6,276 bases of DNA from Rhodoferax sp. Its GTDB lineage: Bacteria; Pseudomonadota; Gammaproteobacteria; Burkholderiales; Burkholderiaceae_C. The notes under the pieces were generated by a model, which made no database searches, had not been told where the DNA came from, and worked only from the letters and a program-made list of their open reading frames with translations. The position numbers and the translations under genes were made by a program. Location: the NCBI GenBank assembly GCA_029865675.1, contig JARXAU010000227.1:1-6276 (forward strand), given 5' to 3'. Below, piece after piece: positions 5,316 to 6,276 of the stretch. Within the stretch, counting starts at the first letter, position 1. Every line of letters starts with the position of its first letter.

Positions 5316-6276
5316 ATGAAAACCATCCGGCTTCGCTCTGGCAAAGAGCGCTCATTGCAGCGCCGCCACCCTTGGATTTTTGAGTCCGCCATCGAGCGCG
5401 GGGGCGGCGACAGCGGTGAGACGGTGCGTGTGGAGGGGCACGAGGGGCAGTTTTTGGGCTGGGCGGCGTTCAGCCCCAGCTCCAAAATCCGGGCGCGTGT
5501 CTGGAGTTTTGACGAGGCAGAGCGCATCGACGCCGCGTTTTTCAGCGCGGCAGTGGCGCGGGCTTTGCGCTCGCGCAGCCGCTTTGATGTGCAAAGCGAC
5601 GGCATGCGCCTGGTGCATGGCGAGTCGGATGGTTTGCCGGGGCTGATCGTGGACCGCTACGGCGACACGCTGGTGGCGCAGTTCACCTCGGCGGGTGTGG
5701 AGCGCTGGAAGGCGGTGATTGCCGACGCGCTCTTGGCGATTACGGGTCTGACCAAACTCTACGAACGCTCGGACGCCAGCAGCCGGGGCTTAGAAGGCCT
5801 GCCCGAGGCCACCGGCTGGCTGCGCGGCAGCGGCGCCACCGAACTGGTGCTGCGGGAACACGACTGGCAGCTCGCCCTGGACATTGCCCACGGCCACAAG
5901 ACCGGCTTCTATTTGGACCAGCGCGACAGCCGCAAAAAGTTTGCCGACCATGCGCGGCGCTTGCAGTTCCAGCGCGTGCTCAATTGCTTTTGCTACACCG
6001 GCGGCTTTACCGTGGCCGCGCTCTCGGGCGGCGCGGCGCATGTCACGTCCATCGACTCGTCGGGCCCGGCCATCGCCCAGGCGGCGGCCAATGTGGCGCT
6101 CAACGGCTTTGCGTCCGAGCGCGCAAGCTTTCTGGACGCCGACGTGAACGCCTCGCTGCGTCAGTTTGCGCAAGCCGGTCAGGCCTTTGACGCCATCGTG
6201 CTCGACCCACCCAAATACGCGCCCACCGTGGCGCACGCCGAGCGCGCCGCGCGGGCTTACAAAGACATCAACCGCT
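5316..6276 (+). CDS. rlmI: RlmI-like 23S rRNA (cytosine-5) methyltransferase, 3' end missing
   Basis: The first 320 residues of a class I SAM-dependent methyltransferase close to E. coli RlmI (YccW, 396 residues), which makes m5C1962 in 23S rRNA; about 75 residues should lie beyond the right edge. The N-terminal PUA-type RNA-binding domain is residues about 1-75, with RRHPWIFESAI (16-26) and SSKIRARVWSFD (55-66). Then come GESDGLPGLIVDRYG (102-116), the RlmI signature HGHKTGFYLDQRDSR (192-206), SAM motif I VLNCFCYTGGF (221-231), SIDSS (245-249) for the ribose hydroxyls, and motif IV LDPPKYA (296-302) with YKDINR at the edge. ATG 5316 matches the E. coli N-terminus within about three residues. 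No Shine-Dalgarno sequence precedes it; an ATG at 5311 opens only a two-codon frame (ATG CCA TGA) that overlaps this start. It is divergent from selD. Paralogues of the same family with other rRNA targets are the main alternative. Confidence 0.92.
   Translation, partial: MKTIRLRSGKERSLQRRHPWIFESAIERGGGDSGETVRVEGHEGQFLGWAAFSPSSKIRARVWSFDEAERIDAAFFSAAVARALRSRSRFDVQSDGMRLVHGESDGLPGLIVDRYGDTLVAQFTSAGVERWKAVIADALLAITGLTKLYERSDASSRGLEGLPEATGWLRGSGATELVLREHDWQLALDIAHGHKTGFYLDQRDSRKKFADHARRLQFQRVLNCFCYTGGFTVAALSGGAAHVTSIDSSGPAIAQAAANVALNGFASERASFLDADVNASLRQFAQAGQAFDAIVLDPPKYAPTVAHAERAARAYKDINR

Noticed and set aside
5790..6236. Minus-strand 148-codon frame opposite the methyltransferase
   Set aside because: It is antisense to a stretch with clear RlmI motifs and has no ribosome site or domain of its own.

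Overview
The window looks like chromosome of a GC-rich betaproteobacterium, most likely a member of the Comamonadaceae (Rhodoferax/Polaromonas-like). This is an inference from the codon use, the selD fusion type and the style of the dispersed palindrome; no rRNA or other marker is present to confirm it.

Layout from left to right. Positions 1-226 hold the last 74 codons of a plus-strand Bcr/CflA-type drug efflux transporter. A convergent 63-codon gene of unknown function follows (267-458, minus), with a strong ribosome binding site and an AT-rich promoter/operator-like region (about 483-528). From about 530 to 1115 I find no convincing gene. A minus-strand set of three genes then fills 1158-5186. 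In order of transcription they are a 786-residue fusion of an FAD/NAD(P) oxidoreductase to selenide, water dikinase (SelD), a 379-residue diverged relative of that oxidoreductase domain starting 4 bases after the SelD stop, and, 47 bases further on, a 158-residue DUF962/Mpo1-like membrane protein. A probable terminator lies just past the last gene. Upstream of selD, the divergent intergenic region (5187-5315) carries a nested palindromic repeat. Beyond it a plus-strand RlmI-like 23S rRNA methyltransferase starts at 5316 and runs off the right end; it is the rightmost gene although it has no stop codon inside the window.

How the genes work together. SelD makes selenophosphate from selenide and ATP. 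Its fused flavoprotein domain is generally thought to help supply or reduce selenium, but its substrate is not settled. The downstream paralogue has lost parts of both dinucleotide-binding motifs, so it may be a partner or regulatory subunit rather than a full enzyme. The Mpo1-like protein is the least expected member: its yeast relative is an iron-dependent dioxygenase of fatty acid alpha-oxidation, so its link to selenium is open. No selA, selB, selenouridine synthase or selenoprotein gene is visible here. The efflux pump and the methyltransferase appear to be unrelated neighbours.
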